A stretch of 64,000 nucleotides of DNA from Syngnathus acus (GCF_901709675.1 NC_051089.1:6695476-6759475), one strand, 5' to 3'. Shown: positions 1 through 13,352, counted from the stretch's first letter. A program made the numbers and translations. The notes: generated by a model not told the origin, from the letters alone.

Positions 1-3000
1 ATCGTGTGATGCAATTTTCTTACTGTTGTAAAACTTTTTTTTGGGGAGACAAAAATACATAGAAAAGTCAAATACTGGCAGAGATTAAATAAACAGTGAA
101 GTGATGTAGTACTAAATTAATTTGACCAAAAAAAATCTTTTTATCATGTCTGAATCCTCTTCTTAGTACAGTACAGTCTTAACTTTCAGAATTATTAGCA
201 TGCTTCCTCCCCATCTTTCTCTTTTCTGTCATCTTTCTTGTGAAGCCATTCAGCACGGTGGGCTTGATTACAATGTTTATTACCAGCCAACAGCGGCAGA
301 CAAGCCAGCCATGCGCGCCTTCAGGCCACTGTTTGGTAATAGGATTTAGATGAATTTCACATGCTGACGTGTCACCGCCGTCTAGCCTCGCCGCTCAAGC
401 GGCAGTCCCTCATTACACACCGTGTCACCGTCAGCCCGCATCGCCAACAGGCGCGCCACTTTTCTTGACATCGGGACAGCCCGTTTATTCTCAGGTGAAA
501 TGATGGGGAGGAATGAGGGATGGTATGAAAGGGAAAGGCTTGAAAACAATAATAGTACACACAAAAAAATGTTCCTATTCCAACTTTGGAGCATGTTGAG
601 GGGGGTTGGATTTTTTGTGCAAGTAAATTTGAGGGAATAACTGCAATGAAACTCTACAGAGGTGCCATTTTAATCTCAGCCTCTGCTTTACAGATGCACT
701 TGTGCGCTCAGGTTGATGATAAGCGCCACCGTTCTGTTCTTCAAATACACTCGCATAATGAACCCGGCTAATTTATGAGTCAATGAATTGAGTCATCGTT
801 TGGGATGACATTTTTCGACAGCTCGGTGAAAGACATTTTAAAATAGGATTCGAAAAGAGATTCTTGTTTTACTGGAATCATTGCTATTCATTTTGTTGAT
901 GTGTGACATTTACTCACTCAATTTCTTTGGAAATGACAGGAAGTACAACAAATCTATTTTCATTGAATGTGAATTAGGATTATCGATTTGGTGTGTTTCA
1001 TTGAGGGGTGGGCATTTGAGTAATGTTCCAAGAATGACGTTACCTGGTCTCCTTTTAAAATAAAATGAATAATACTTACATGCTTTTGATTTTGAAACTA
1101 GTTATCCATCAATTTGTTTTTTTCCCCTAATAATATGAGGTTAACATATGGTTTCACAGCCATGACGGCACCCTAACTGATGTGGCCCATGACAAAAATG
1201 AAACCAAAATGTAAACAAAGACAACAACAATAAAAAAACCCCGATATGTCAGCGTGTTGGTTACGCTGTGTCTTTTATGAATAAGCTTCCAGATGATGAC
1301 AATAAAGCAGCAAGTAACTTGCAGTCAAGCTTCATTAGCCCCACAGCAACAATGACAAAAACGCTCCATGCATTAGAACAAATGGAATCAAACAAAACCA
1401 AACGGCCAATATTATCGACTATCCCAGCCTCTTTATTCCACTCCACATGTAATCAGAAAATATGGTGAGCAAAGAGCACTTGGAGAGTAAAGCCGGGACA
1501 TGTCGGGGAGGGTAAAATAAAATCCTTTTTGCAATCATAGAAACTGGTTATCTTCACCAAGCAATTATTTGATTAGACCAAGGAAGGGTTTAAATCATTT
1601 AGGCCACTTCATAATAATGCAAGGACATGCGAATCCCAGAAACCTGGCAAACAGAACGGGGCTAAGCCTCAGTATTAAGACATGTAATCCTCTCTTCCCT
1701 CAAACAGCCAATACAGAGAAATATTACTGTACTACTCATAGTTATGCAGTAGTTTACTTTTAAGAAACCAAGTCATTTATGTACACAGGCCTTGTATCCA
1801 TATTGTCATATTAGTGGAGAACAAACCAAACATTCAAAGGCCCTTATTAAAACATACAACAAACAAAAGACTAATTAAAGTGCTGTTCAGGCAGGCGTGG
1901 AAAAACCCAATTCCTCCGTCTGACAAGTGACGCCTGACCACACTTGAAATTGGATCACTTGGCCTGTGTATGGCCGTTTGTGTAAGGAAATCACTTCAAA
2001 ATGGGATCCTGACCTTTAAACTTAGTCAGCGGTGCTGCATAAAATGTCAGCTTCTTGGGATAGCTGAAAATGCGCGGTTTAATCAGCTTATTCACATAAC
2101 ACAATTCAAAATACAACGTTTGGACTAGTGAGTTTATTTTAATATTCATTAAAATGATATCAATTACATATTTGTCTTGTAGGACTTGTGCAAATGTATT
2201 TGCCTAATAAGAGGGGATGAGGCTGCGGCACAGTGCGTAAAATGGATTTGACCAAAGGGTTAATTGAAGCTTTAGACCCAATTAAAGTGCTCAGTGTGTT
2301 AATAAGGGGAAATTTGAGCAACGATATAAATTTCCGTCTCAGACATTAACTCGTGAGATTTGTTACAAGTACCGCGTCACTCGCAATTAAAATCATAGTA
2401 TATGTTCAAACCATTGTACAAAGACACCAAAAGTGTGGGAGGAAACAAAAAAAACTTTTTGATTTACTAGCAATGTTGGCATGTCAGCATCACAAAAGCC
2501 TTTTAAATAGCTTTGCCATTAATGCTCGGTGACAACTCTGCCTCCCACGAAGGCTTCCTGTGATGCAGCCAAATATTGTGTTGCAGCAACTGATGGACGA
2601 TAATGAAATGGGTAATTATGCAACCGCACATTTCACACTGATGCTAAGCTTGTCAACAGACAGAATCTATAATCAGTCACCAGCTCTGTGGTTCCCGCGG
2701 GACCGTGCTGCTTTAATGAAATAAGAAGGAAAAAAAACAGCAAAAAAATAGAAAACGGTTTTCTGCAGATATTTACTATATGTTCTCCGTTTTTTCTTTG
2801 TGGTGAAGCGCACCGACAAGAAACATGTCCTGTGAGAGCAGCGCATCATAATAGCAAAACAGAGAAAGCTATTTTCAGAAAATGTTATTTGCGCCGCTTA
2901 AGCTTTCATGACATGCAAAGAGGGGGAGATGATAAAATGGCAACGATTGAACGCGCCGATGATTTTCAACGGAGCTCTGACATCAGCGTTACCTGGGGGA

Positions 3001-6000
3001 CAGACAGCCAAGAGCTAATTAATCATCCTCCGATAACAATATGCAGCGCACGCCGCGAGATAATTAAAGGTAACGTTGGACATCAGAGCGTGATATGTCG
3101 CTCGAGAGCTGCCGCAACCCGTTAAACGGTGAGGTTAATTCAGGAATCGCACACCCAAGTCCAGTTGAATTAGGCTTACATTGATCCTCATTGATCCTTT
3201 TTTGCCAATTTTCACATCGTCAACTACCATAGGGCCATCTTTTTCCGCCAAAGACATTGCTGATTAGCATCGTTGACAAAAAAACTTTTTTGTCAACAAC
3301 CTTTGATCAATATCCTGAACTCCCAGTTGTTTCTGATGCTGCGTGTCATCAATATGTGAATGAGGTGACGGTGTTAAAGCACTTTGAATACCTTTGAGGT
3401 AGAAATACAAAAGGCCATTTCCCATCAGAAAATTGACCTCTTGTGACAATCAAAAGACGAAAATAAAACAAAGACAAGCAGTGAGCGTTCAATGAAGTGA
3501 AAATGGTCAATGAACAAAAGAAAAGTCCAATCAGCCTACTGTCAGTTTTCTTCCCACAGACGCTCGCTGGCAATTTTTTTCCGACTTCATTGGCCCAACC
3601 CCAGACTCAGTCATCCAATCACAAATCAAAGACAGGCTCAGGGTCTCAAAGACAATTACGTAAAGTCTTGCAACAATCCACGTAACACAAGTGCAGGTGT
3701 GCTGCAATACATATAGCAAAGTATTTCAAGGAGGAAACGCTTTGAAAAACTTTCGACACATAAGACGAGACACAAAGTTTTCAAATTTTGCCGTCTCCGA
3801 GGCCATCAAGTGTCAACTGAATGTGCTTGGATGAGCGAGTGTCTGAATTTGACTGGGTGAACTAGTTTGTGGGCGGAGCCTGTGCAACAAAGACTGCTGG
3901 GAAGTGAGTGAGTGAGTTTCGTTTCTGGTAGCATAAGAGGATAACAATGTTGAGCATTGCTTTGAGTGTTTTGGTCTTTCTCCACTGGGCAATGAAAACA
4001 ATGCATGTTTGACCCATTTTCCTGTATTGCTTCCAGTCCTGCAAACTTAACGTTGACTTAAGAAACATCATGGAAATTATGTACAAAAACTTCTCTTCAC
4101 ACGGGAATTGAACTTTCTCTGTCCTCCATCGACTGTATCTGTGCCACTAGATTGGACATGTGACTTGGCCCCAGTTGTCTCGACTGATGTGTAATTCTGG
4201 GCAGTGAGCTCTACCGTTCTCTCGTCTTAGACACAGCAGGGACCCAGATCTTTAGTTGCCAGTATTGGGCGCAGTGGGACGGTATTGTCCAGATGTTGTT
4301 CTCTTGCTCTTGCAAACCAAGTGGGCCTCCCTGCCAGAAGGAACTCACTGCTCTAATTTTCCCGACACTATCTGTGCTACTTTGTGCGTGGGGGCTGTAA
4401 CAGATTTCCAAAACGTTTGCCTCACAACTAGTGATATGAACCACATGAATACTGTTGGGTGAAATGATCTCCGATTGTGAGTTGCCTCTTATTCTCATTC
4501 TTATTCAGCACACTGCCACGTCATCTTGATTTGCAAAGGCTGTTTATTGTCTCAAGCAGCAATTTCCCTCTGCACTCTTATTGCTTTACCTTGCTTTCTC
4601 CTGCTTTGATTGTCCAAATTCCCCAAGGTGGTTTTAGCAAGGAAGTGGTGGTCAAAGGCTTTAATCCGGGATGGCACCGCCGTCATCATTCATCAGACGG
4701 GCGACTACGTCCCTTCCAATTTCCTCTCCGAGTCCATCTAAAGGACTTTGAACTCTCCTTTTGCTGCCGTCTCCTTCATGAATATTCAACACGGGTCGGG
4801 TTTTACACACAATCTGTCTCCCGCCATCATTCCAACACCTGAACGCATTGATGTCGACATCCTTCTCGGTCTCAATCTGCTCTCCTTCGCCTTTTTGCTA
4901 CTTGTTGAATGGCTTGTCACTTCCTAACTCCTTCAACCTCTCGCTTCTTTTAGTCACTCAAACTGTCTTTGCTATCTTTACTGATAGAAGTTTGAGACTC
5001 GCGGAATACTCACCTGATGGTTCTTTTTATATGTTGGCACACAAGTTTTTCTGGCTGTCATCAGTGTCATGTGTTTAGATGCTAATGCTAATAATGCTAC
5101 ACACACATCCCTATCACGGTTTTCCATCTTTTGCATTTCTGTGCTGCTCAATCCGCGATAGATATCTGGCACTGCATTCTGAAGCTCTCCCCCTTTTGAT
5201 GCCGCTACAAACACGGCAGCTGAGACAGCGGCCTCGAACAGCTTTGATGCAATTAGCCAACAAAGTGTGAAGCAGAAAACCCTTTGTAGCTGTTTTGTGC
5301 AGTCCACAAAAACAACGTCTACACAAGAGGATGGGGATGAGTAGACAGTGGCTGGGGTTGAGTCCCCCCAGGGGGCAATGGCGCCGATTCGCTCTTAAAC
5401 TGTGAAAAAGATGGACGAGTGATGAGGGAGTCTCTAATGGGACCGATGGAGCTCTGTGTTCTGTGATTAGCAAAGGGCATGAATATACAAAGGAATTTGG
5501 AATAGCGCTTTCATGAATACACAAGATAAGGTCAATGCAGTGACAAACACACTGATATAATGTAAAGGCTGCCACGGGAATGCTTGGAATGGAGCCGAAT
5601 GAGTCATTTTCAGAACTGGCAGATACATTTTGAGCTAATAGATGCAAAACACATCAGCATTCTTGATGTTTCTGTTTGTTACTAGGCACGTTGTTGCAGG
5701 CTGGAAGTTCAATTCTGAGTTTCCAAAAAAAGACCATCAGGTTGGCGTAAAGCCACGGAATGAAGTAAGCGTGGCTATGCGCACTAATCGTAATAAATGT
5801 AATCATCTGCAATCAGAAGCTGCTATTTATTGACATTTATTGTATATCCCTGTTCAATATGATGCTATAATCAGTTAATCGAACAATTGCTAGTAAATAG
5901 TCAACTCAAGTTTGCATCATTTCCCACCAAATCCACATAATTCAAAATGCACCATCCTCACCAGAGAGTTGCGTTTGAAAAATGAGCTGACTTCGACGAC

Positions 6001-6205
6001 AGTATCTTGTGTAAATCATCAACTATTCCTTTTAAAGGTCAGGGCTTTTCTGTTGTGTCTGTCAATTGCTTCCACATTAAATCCCAAAAATAATTTCCCA
6101 GCGGGATGAATTAAATGTCGGCATTGTCAAGACAAATCTAAAAAGCTTTCAACAAACTATTTGAAACTAGATCAACAGTTAAGTATCCTGCACTTATTTT
6201 GATGT
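1..6205. other. Non-coding region, no exon seen; several enhancer-like blocks
   Basis: No open frame here has domain features, splice-site support or similarity that I recognise. There is no interspersed repeat either. Blocks richer in GC and in homeodomain-type cores (TAATTA, ATTAAT, CAATTA) stand out at about 240-510, 1850-2000, 2225-2350, 2510-2640 and 2900-3120. They look like conserved vertebrate non-coding elements, but this cannot be tested without alignment. The region 4470-5080 is pyrimidine-rich with no clear role. Confidence 0.5.
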
Positions 6206-6217
6206 TGTCTGCAACTA
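6206..6217. repeat. Target-site duplication of the SINE, left copy
   Basis: TGTCTGCAACTA here is repeated exactly at 6570-6581 on the other side of the SINE, as expected for LINE-machinery insertion. Confidence 0.85.
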
Positions 6218-6569
6218 TCCATCCATTTTCTGAACCGCTTAGTCCCCACAGGGGTCGCGGGAGTGCTGGAGCCTATCCCAGCCGTCATCGGGCAGTAGGC
6301 GGGGGACACCCTGAACCGGTTGCCAGCCAATCGCAGGGCACACAGAGACAAACAACCATCTGCACTCGAACTCACACCTAGGGACAATTTGTAGTCTTCA
6401 ATCGGCCTACCAAGCATGTTTTTGGGAGGAAACCGGAGTGCCTGGAGAAAACCCACGCGGGCCCGGGGAGAACATGCAAACTCCACACAGGGAGGGCCGG
6501 AGGTGGAATCAAACCCGCACCCTCCTAACTGTGAGGCGGACGTGCTACCCAGTGCGCCGCCGAGCCGCC
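6218..6569 (-). mobile_element. Full-length tRNA-derived SINE with L2-like tail
   Basis: The element reads on the minus strand. Its 5' head near 6569 is tRNA-like: GGCGCACTGGGTAGCACG resembles an A box, and GGTTTGATTCC (6505-6515) is a B box for RNA polymerase III. The body carries blocks typical of a very common fish repeat: the stretch read on plus as gggaggaaaccggagtgcc, one with gccaatcgcagggcac, and a tail with gctggagcctatccca. It ends in an AATGGATGGA tail of the kind used by L2-clade LINEs for copying. A perfect 12-bp duplication TGTCTGCAACTA flanks it (6206-6217 and 6570-6581), so both ends are intact and the insertion is fairly young. It needs a partner LINE to move and encodes no protein. 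Confidence 0.9.
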
Positions 6570-6581
6570 TGTCTGCAACTA
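6570..6581. repeat. Target-site duplication of the SINE, right copy
   Basis: Exact second copy of TGTCTGCAACTA, directly after the tRNA-like head of the element. Confidence 0.85.
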
Positions 6582-7851
6582 ATGTAAGTAATGTTAGCAG
6601 CTTTTTGGTTTCTGCAGTTATGACGACCCTGTTGTTCCAGATGAGTTTGAACTAGCACCACCGGGACACGTTCGTCACCGTTAATTTGACAGCAAAATGA
6701 GATTAAATAAAACTCGGAAAAAACATGACCAAGGCGGAAAGGAGAGATGGGAGGATGAGCGGTAGAGATGCGGCAAAGCGAGTGGAAAAACAGCAGGAGA
6801 AGACTGTTTGGCAAGCTAATTCCCAGATATCGACACGGCTTTGATTACTAACTGGAGGGAAGCTTTTAATGAGGGCTGTTGTTTAATCAAAACACAACAA
6901 ACCTGCTGCTCCCCTTCAAACTGTGACATTAATGGCTTGGACATTCAGATATTAAAGTAATTTACTACCTTTAGTCCTGCTATGACTCCAGATTAAGACC
7001 TGCTCTCTGGGAATTTACCGAGACTACGTAGCAGTAATTTATTTATTTTTTCTTTTCGATAGTGCTGCTTTGCCTGAGTGGAGGGATACCTGGAGAAAAG
7101 ATGACATCGGTGAAAAAATGACACCAGTGGGGACAAACAGTTTAAAGCTTGTGCGAAAGCAAAATCGCATAACGTTACGGTTTGCCTTGGTGGTCTCCAG
7201 TGCTCTCATTAGGAGGCAGCCAGAGCTTTTTAGAGTAACCCCCCACCCCCCTCGGCCCCCACACAGTCAGATCCCAAGAGATGGAGAGAAGCTAATTGGA
7301 GGTCTGTCCTGCTGCCTGACACAAGCGCATCATTTCTGGTCAGTGGAACTCATCTTGCTGTGTGCATGAGGGAGCAAGCAAACGCTAATGATTAAAAAAG
7401 GATGTTCCACAAAACTTAACAATAGGGTTGGACATGATTCTTATAATGATGATTCGGTGATTCTTCTTCTAATTGTTGATTATCATCTTGTTCCTCTGCT
7501 TGGGTGGGTTTTCTCATGCTAGGTTAAACCGTTGCCACTACCCCAAAGTCACATGGGCTAGCCTATGGCTCACATTTGAGGATGAACGCTGTACAAAATA
7601 CAGAGATAGACTCATGATTAAGTGGGTAATATAAAATGTTTATATTTTGAATGGTATTCATCCATACCTCAAAATGATTCAGTGTGACACATACATGTAT
7701 TGCAGTGCCAGGGGGCTAATGTCCGCGGGATAGAAATGATTCCTTCAAAACACATCAGTCTACGCTGAAATCAGGAGACTTATGTACCACGACACAATCA
7801 CTGACCTATGATTATAATTGAGTAAAATCAAAAATACAATGGCTATATTTG
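6582..7851. other. Non-coding spacer, nothing specific
   Basis: A C-rich stretch (cccccaccccc, about 7239-7260) is the only compositional feature. No exon or classified repeat was recognised. Confidence 0.5.
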
Positions 7852-7854
7852 TGA

Positions 7855-8058
7855 TGTAAGGTGGCCTCGTCAAGTAATTAGCATGTCTGCATCACAGCTC
7901 AGAGTTCCTGATTTGAATCTTGGCTTAGGCTTTTTTGTGTACTTGTTAGGTTTATTCAAGGCTTTAAATTGTCAGCAGCTTTGAATAAAATATTATTCCT
8001 GCCTTTGTCTAATGGTCATCTGGGATACGTTATAGAAAACAGTTGGATGGATGATGTA
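7855..8058 (+). mobile_element. Eroded, internally shortened copy of the same tRNA-headed SINE
   Basis: The head is recognisable in taattagcatgtctgcatca and in a decayed B box (gatttgaatcttgg). The tail is recognisable in gtcatctgggatacgtt and in the ending agttggatggatgatg. The copy is about 200 bp against about 350 bp for the intact one, so the middle is missing. TGATGTA occurs at both edges (7852-7858 and 8052-8058) and may be a remnant target duplication, though 7 bp could be chance. It is much older than the element at 6218-6569. Confidence 0.65.
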
Positions 8059-10575
8059 TGAATTAGCAGTCCAAGAGTTTCTTATTATTAGTTTATATAC
8101 TTTATTGATAATCAAAAGTTAGCTGTTGTATTAGAGTAAAGTTCTTCAATATTTTTCAATTGCACTGAGCTAACTTAGGAAGAAATCTGCTTAATTTTAC
8201 CTTGCAAAACTACGGTCAATTCAGAGGCTCTCCCGTTGAGGGTAGTCGATTAGATCTCAATAGCCTATTGCTTCCTCTCCCAAAGACGATTTCATCTAGC
8301 CAAAGCGTGTTTGTGTGTCTCCAACAATTAGAGTGCCTTTGGTGTTTTCATTGATTTTGACACTAAGCTGCGCATTTACCAGAGAACATTTCTTACATCT
8401 TGTTCTCACTCCCAAATTGCCAATGAATCAAAAATGTCAGCGGGCTAGAAAACAGAGCTCGTTAGCAGAGCTTTGAGAGGAAGCTCCTCGCTCAAACATC
8501 TGAAAGCCTCGCTTTGATCGATAGCTGTCGACTCACTGGAGGGTTGTCGAGTTTCCACTAAATAGACTGAAACACCAACTGAACACGATGTTTAACTCAG
8601 CAGCCATCTGTTTGTAGGAAAAAGAGTGATTCGATTACTATATTTGTATTCTGCTTAGCGTATGACTCAGAGTTGCAGCAGGATACTGACGCGACGGGAG
8701 CTGCAGACTTCCTCGAAGGCATCACTTAAAGACCGGGTCAAAGAGCAGGAAGAGCTAGATATGTCCTCATTAGTTATTTATTTCATTCCCAACATGACGT
8801 CACTCACTGTGGGACAGCGGTCCAGACAGCGTGACTGTCTCCACATCCAGTTTTAAATAGCAAAGCCAAGGTCTCATATTATTCATTATTCTAATCAGGT
8901 TCATAATGAGGCAGTACGGTTAACAAGCAGGCAGTTATGTAATTTCATTTAATTTGCCTGATAATTATTTTTTTTTCTTTGTTCACCTTTTTATACCATT
9001 GACAAATATTTACAAGCAGAACAATTAAATTATCTTCTACTAGATGGCAGAAGGAACATAATTATTTTAAATTTGTGACTAAATTGTCTTCCTTTGCTAC
9101 CGCCTTATAGTGACTTTTGTATAAACACAAGAATTCTGCATTTAGCAAAGTAATGATCGGGTCACAGCAGGGCAGAAAATGATGGAAAAAAAAAAGCATC
9201 TCCAAATAGCCTCTGTCAGCTCACCTGCACAGCGCTGCTTGCAGACCTTCTCTACTTGTGAACACCAAAGTGTGGGCAGAGCAAGAGGAAACTGAGAGGA
9301 AGGAGTGCTTCAGGTGCCTCTCATGTCCTGCTGGGCTGACCTCAGAGCAAGTCCCACTGGGTCCCAGCTCCAAATTAGTCATGGCTCGCTCTGAAGCCCT
9401 TCGCTTACATGCTCCTGAGGAAAGGAGACTGAGAAGAAGAGAGGGAGGGAACGATCAGTCACTCGGTGTTTGTTTGCTCACAAAGATGGAAACAAGCAAT
9501 CACATAGAGTCTGTGATACATCTATCTTCTATATATACATAGACAAAAAGGAAGAAGAAAGCATTGCAAATGTTTGTGTGTGGCTGTGTGAGAATAGGAG
9601 CAAACTTCAAGGTCTATATTGAGTTGGCGGCAGCAGCGCCAGAGGACCTGAGCAGAATAGCCTTGGCATCGCTTCCTTGGCCAATTAATGTGAAGCTGTC
9701 TGGGTCCAGGGAAGCTATTAGACTCTGGAAGAGAAAAACACATTAAAAAGGAAGAGGAAGAAAGTTCAGTGCTATCCTCCTCCGCCCCCCTACAGCGGTG
9801 ACGCTATGTAAAGCCCCTTGTTTTTCTTGACTGAATAATAGTCAAGAATCTCCCCACACCCTTCCCTCTCCCTCAACCCCACCTCTTATTTCAAAGCCTG
9901 TGGATATGGGCAGAGCATCTCGCCTTTATTAACCATCTCACTAGAGACAGGACAAGCAGGCAAGGCGCCTTTATTAAAGGATGCCGCCCGGGTGGAAGCG
10001 TGGAGATTCAAATTGAGGCAGACAAGAACACACTGAGCCCGTCGCTTTGCTTAGTTAGATGAGAAGCAGAATTTGTGTTGATGTTAATCAAACAAGCAAC
10101 TGTTTTTCTTGTTTAATAAGCGCAACTTGAAGTGTCTGCACAAACTGACCGGGATAATTGAGTGTGTGCGCGTGTGTTCGCATCCATGTCCGTAGCCGTG
10201 CGCCAATGTGTGAGTGTGAAGATAATTCACGAGTAAATAACATGCCGACATGCACACAATTGCTTTGTACACAGCACTTCTCTGAACTCAAGTTAAAGTG
10301 CAAATTAGTTTGCGGCCAAGTTCATTTTGTGAAATATTACAATATATGTATGTGGTGAGGGATTTAATACTAATTCTCATTTGTAAAGGAATAGCCACTT
10401 TAGCAATCGTACCGTGCTAATGTGCTAAACAACATTAATGCAGCAGTTCAAGTGAGCCTGTGCAGCAACATCAACAAAACATATGGAGACATCAGAAAGG
10501 TTCTGAAACGTTGACGTGAGACGTTTTCGATTTCAAAGTAGTTTGACATTGTTGCTTGAACATGAATATGGGATG
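8059..10575. other. Non-coding spacer with one motif-rich block
   Basis: No exon is supported. At 9900-10020 the word cgcctttatta occurs twice (9921 and 9966), the second extended to gcgcctttattaaagg. TTTATTA cores are typical of caudal/posterior-Hox type sites, so this may be a regulatory element. Confidence 0.45.
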
Positions 10576-10583
10576 GGCCAAGG

Positions 10584-11222
10584 CAGTGGTTCTTAACCTG
10601 GGTTTGATCGAACCCTAGGGGTTCGGTGAGTCGGTCTCAGGGGTTCGGCAGAGCCTCCACTGCGGATCGGAATTGAGCAGGGGGACGAAATGCAGCTTGG
10701 ACCAGGGTTAATTGAGGTAAAAGCTAGTTGGAAGGGAGGATGAGGCGAACAAGACCAACAGAACCGGCAAACTAACAACTTCCTAACAAAACAACTGGAC
10801 TGACCGACCGACAGGGTTGGCGAACAGAGACGAAACTGACCGACAAAGACGTGAGACAAGAAGACATCAAGACATCAGCGATCCGAACAGGAGTGACAGG
10901 AAAACAGGACTTAAATACAAGGCAGGTAACGAGAGGTAGGTGACTGTGATTACTACATGATTGTGAGTAGACACAGGAAGGGTGGGGCGAGTACACAGAC
11001 GCAGACAGAAACCATGACAATTTACACATAATAAAACAACCGGGGACAAGTCGTGACAGTTCTTTAAACAAGGTGATGTTCATCCATGGGTCATTTTGTG
11101 CACCAGTAAAAAATATCGATCTCTTGAATTTAAAAAAAATATTTTTCACTGAAGAGGGCTTCGGTGAATGCCCATATGAAACTGGTGGGGCTCGGTACCT
11201 CCAACAAGGTTAAGAACCACTG
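10584..11222. mobile_element. Non-autonomous hAT DNA transposon
   Basis: The ends are perfect 16-bp inverted repeats, CAGTGGTTCTTAACCT and its complement, typical of hAT (Charlie-like) elements. They are flanked by 8-bp direct repeats, GGCCAAGG (10576-10583) and GGCTAAGG (11223-11230), which differ at one base; 8 bp is the hAT target size. The subterminal parts (gaaccctaggggttcggtga on the left, a related ttcggtgaatg stretch on the right) match each other in style and look like a known fish family. The 639-bp element has no transposase frame, so it depended on an autonomous relative. The centre, about 10670-11060, differs in composition and ends near cgtgacagt; it may be a second element nested inside. 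Confidence 0.88.
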
Positions 11223-11230
11223 GGCTAAGG

Positions 11231-13352
11231 TTAGCTTGCTGTTGGTCGAATGCATTCGTGAATGTCATGGCGTTGTTGAATGGTTCATTAAAAATGCTAA
11301 GCAAATTAGCATGCGAAGTCTCATTGCCACACAAATGAATAAATATATACATAAATAAATAGATAGTAAAACAATCCTCTGCGCATTTAAATAAAACGTG
11401 TTTATTTATGCAATTCCTGCCATGCAAGCTCCCTGTGCAAGCACCTCATGTATTTGAATTGAGCATTTATTAACTCTTTGATTCAATCCAAACTTCCACA
11501 ACGCTATAAAGCAGAAATGCAATAAAAAAAGCATTTAGAAAGAACTAGCTGTGGCTAATGACTACTCTTATCTAGAGCTCTCATATCATTCCCATCTGTC
11601 TCCGCTTTGCTCGACCCAGCTTCCCACAACTGACTGACCGTGGCACTTTGCTCTGATCCCTTCTTTCCTTCACGAATTCTTTTTTTAAGGACTTGATTCT
11701 CTGCTCGGATGTGCAGTGCACTCTCCCCCCCTCCAATCTTATTTTTGAACACTTTCCACACACACGTCTTATCTGGTCACTACAGTGCATCTTGGGGTGA
11801 TTGGCCACAGGGTTTAGAGATTATTTGGAGGATTTGAGCCTCAAGTGAATTATATTTCCCACAATGTTGAGGTAAGTGCCTGATATGTTATCAGTGGTAA
11901 TCTGGTCAATTTGTCTTTTTAATCTGTGCACCGATAGGGCAAATATTGTGATGAAAACAGTCAAATCAATAGTGTGAATGCAAAATTCTACGAGTCATTG
12001 ACACTGCCTTCAAAGGAGCAAACACTAGGAAACTAATGGAAGGATAAAAGGCAAAGTCACAAAGTTGTGACGTCATGTTTATCCAACGCAAATTCAACAG
12101 GTTGCATCTTTTGGTAAAGTTTCAATAATGCCTGTCATGACGAGAAAAGCAATATGAAATGATGGATGAAATGTACTGCACAGGAAATGAAAGCAAGCCA
12201 AATTGAGCTTTTTATCAGCATGTTTATGTTTATGATCGTGGGTGGGTCAGCATGAATGGACATCTCAATGTAATAAAACAACTTACATTTTAGGTTGTGT
12301 GTAAAAAACAAGACATCTCGATTAATTCCTACTAAGCATCAATATAAATCTTATAAAGATACATATACTGACTGAACTCACAATATTAATGGTCATAGAG
12401 ATGACTGATAGAGATACAATTCACTTAGAAAATAATTCTGTCAGCCAGGCATGTCATTTAGTTCCTGATAATAAAAAAGCCACATGAGGGCGCATTGGTA
12501 TCTGTGACAAGTATTGTGTGTTGTCGGTCGTACTCGATTCTTTGAAGTAAGGCTGATATCGGTTTGATACTATTACATAAAAGTCAAGCTCAAAATTATA
12601 CGAGTTTAAGGTTTTCAAACTTCAGGCTGTGTAGATGTCAGATTGAAAGTCAGCAAGTCCTTCTCTGAGGTCATGCTCCTGTGCCCCAAATCAATGTATT
12701 AATCATTGCAGGGTTGAAGATGCAGAATTTCAGGGCTTACTCTCAGGTCAGGAATGGGTGCGGCGTCACCCTTAATGACCAAGATTAAGCTGCAAAAGTT
12801 CTCGACAATTCTTTCAAAAGAGTCCCTATGGTATGGCCTCAACGAATGACCTCATTTTGAATGCGACTCGTTCAAAGTATCCCTATGACACAGGACAAGC
12901 ACTGTATTCATTTGACCGTGGCTTCCATTTAAGTGTGTTCAAGTTCTCCATGTCTGCACATAAAAAAGCAACAGGGAGGCTAGAAATCTCCAATGCTATA
13001 TTTACTTTCCTCTTGCAAAGGGAGGTCCAGATGGCCCGATCCGAAAAAAAAATCTGGCAGCAGCATCTGTAGCCAGCAGGCCAGATGGAGAATGGCACAC
13101 ATTTGATATGACTTCAGTCATAAGAAGAAGTAGAACAACAACACACGTCCAAGAGTGATGGACAAGTTCACAACCTATTTGTCACCTGGTTGCTTTTTTT
13201 GCTTTGTAGCATATTGCAGGAGCACTTCGGCATGTCATGTAAATTAAGAAATTGGATTAGACACCCAATACAGTTTATGAAAGCCAACACAAGACATCAG
13301 CTACAGTGCCCATACAAAAACGCACAATTTTGATTTAGCATGGTGGGAGATT
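11231..13352. other. Non-coding spacer, nothing specific
   Basis: AT-rich unique sequence. The open frames present are short and both strands are equally open. Confidence 0.5.

Noticed and set aside
2688-3125. 145-codon plus-strand frame
   Set aside because: No recognisable domain; its second half coincides with a motif-rich non-coding-like block that explains the lack of stops.
5114-5647. Longest open frame in the window, 177 codons on minus
   Set aside because: No domain, signal or repeat pattern, low-complexity Ser/Leu/Cys-rich composition, other frames over the same stretch are also open. Consistent with chance in a GC-mixed block.
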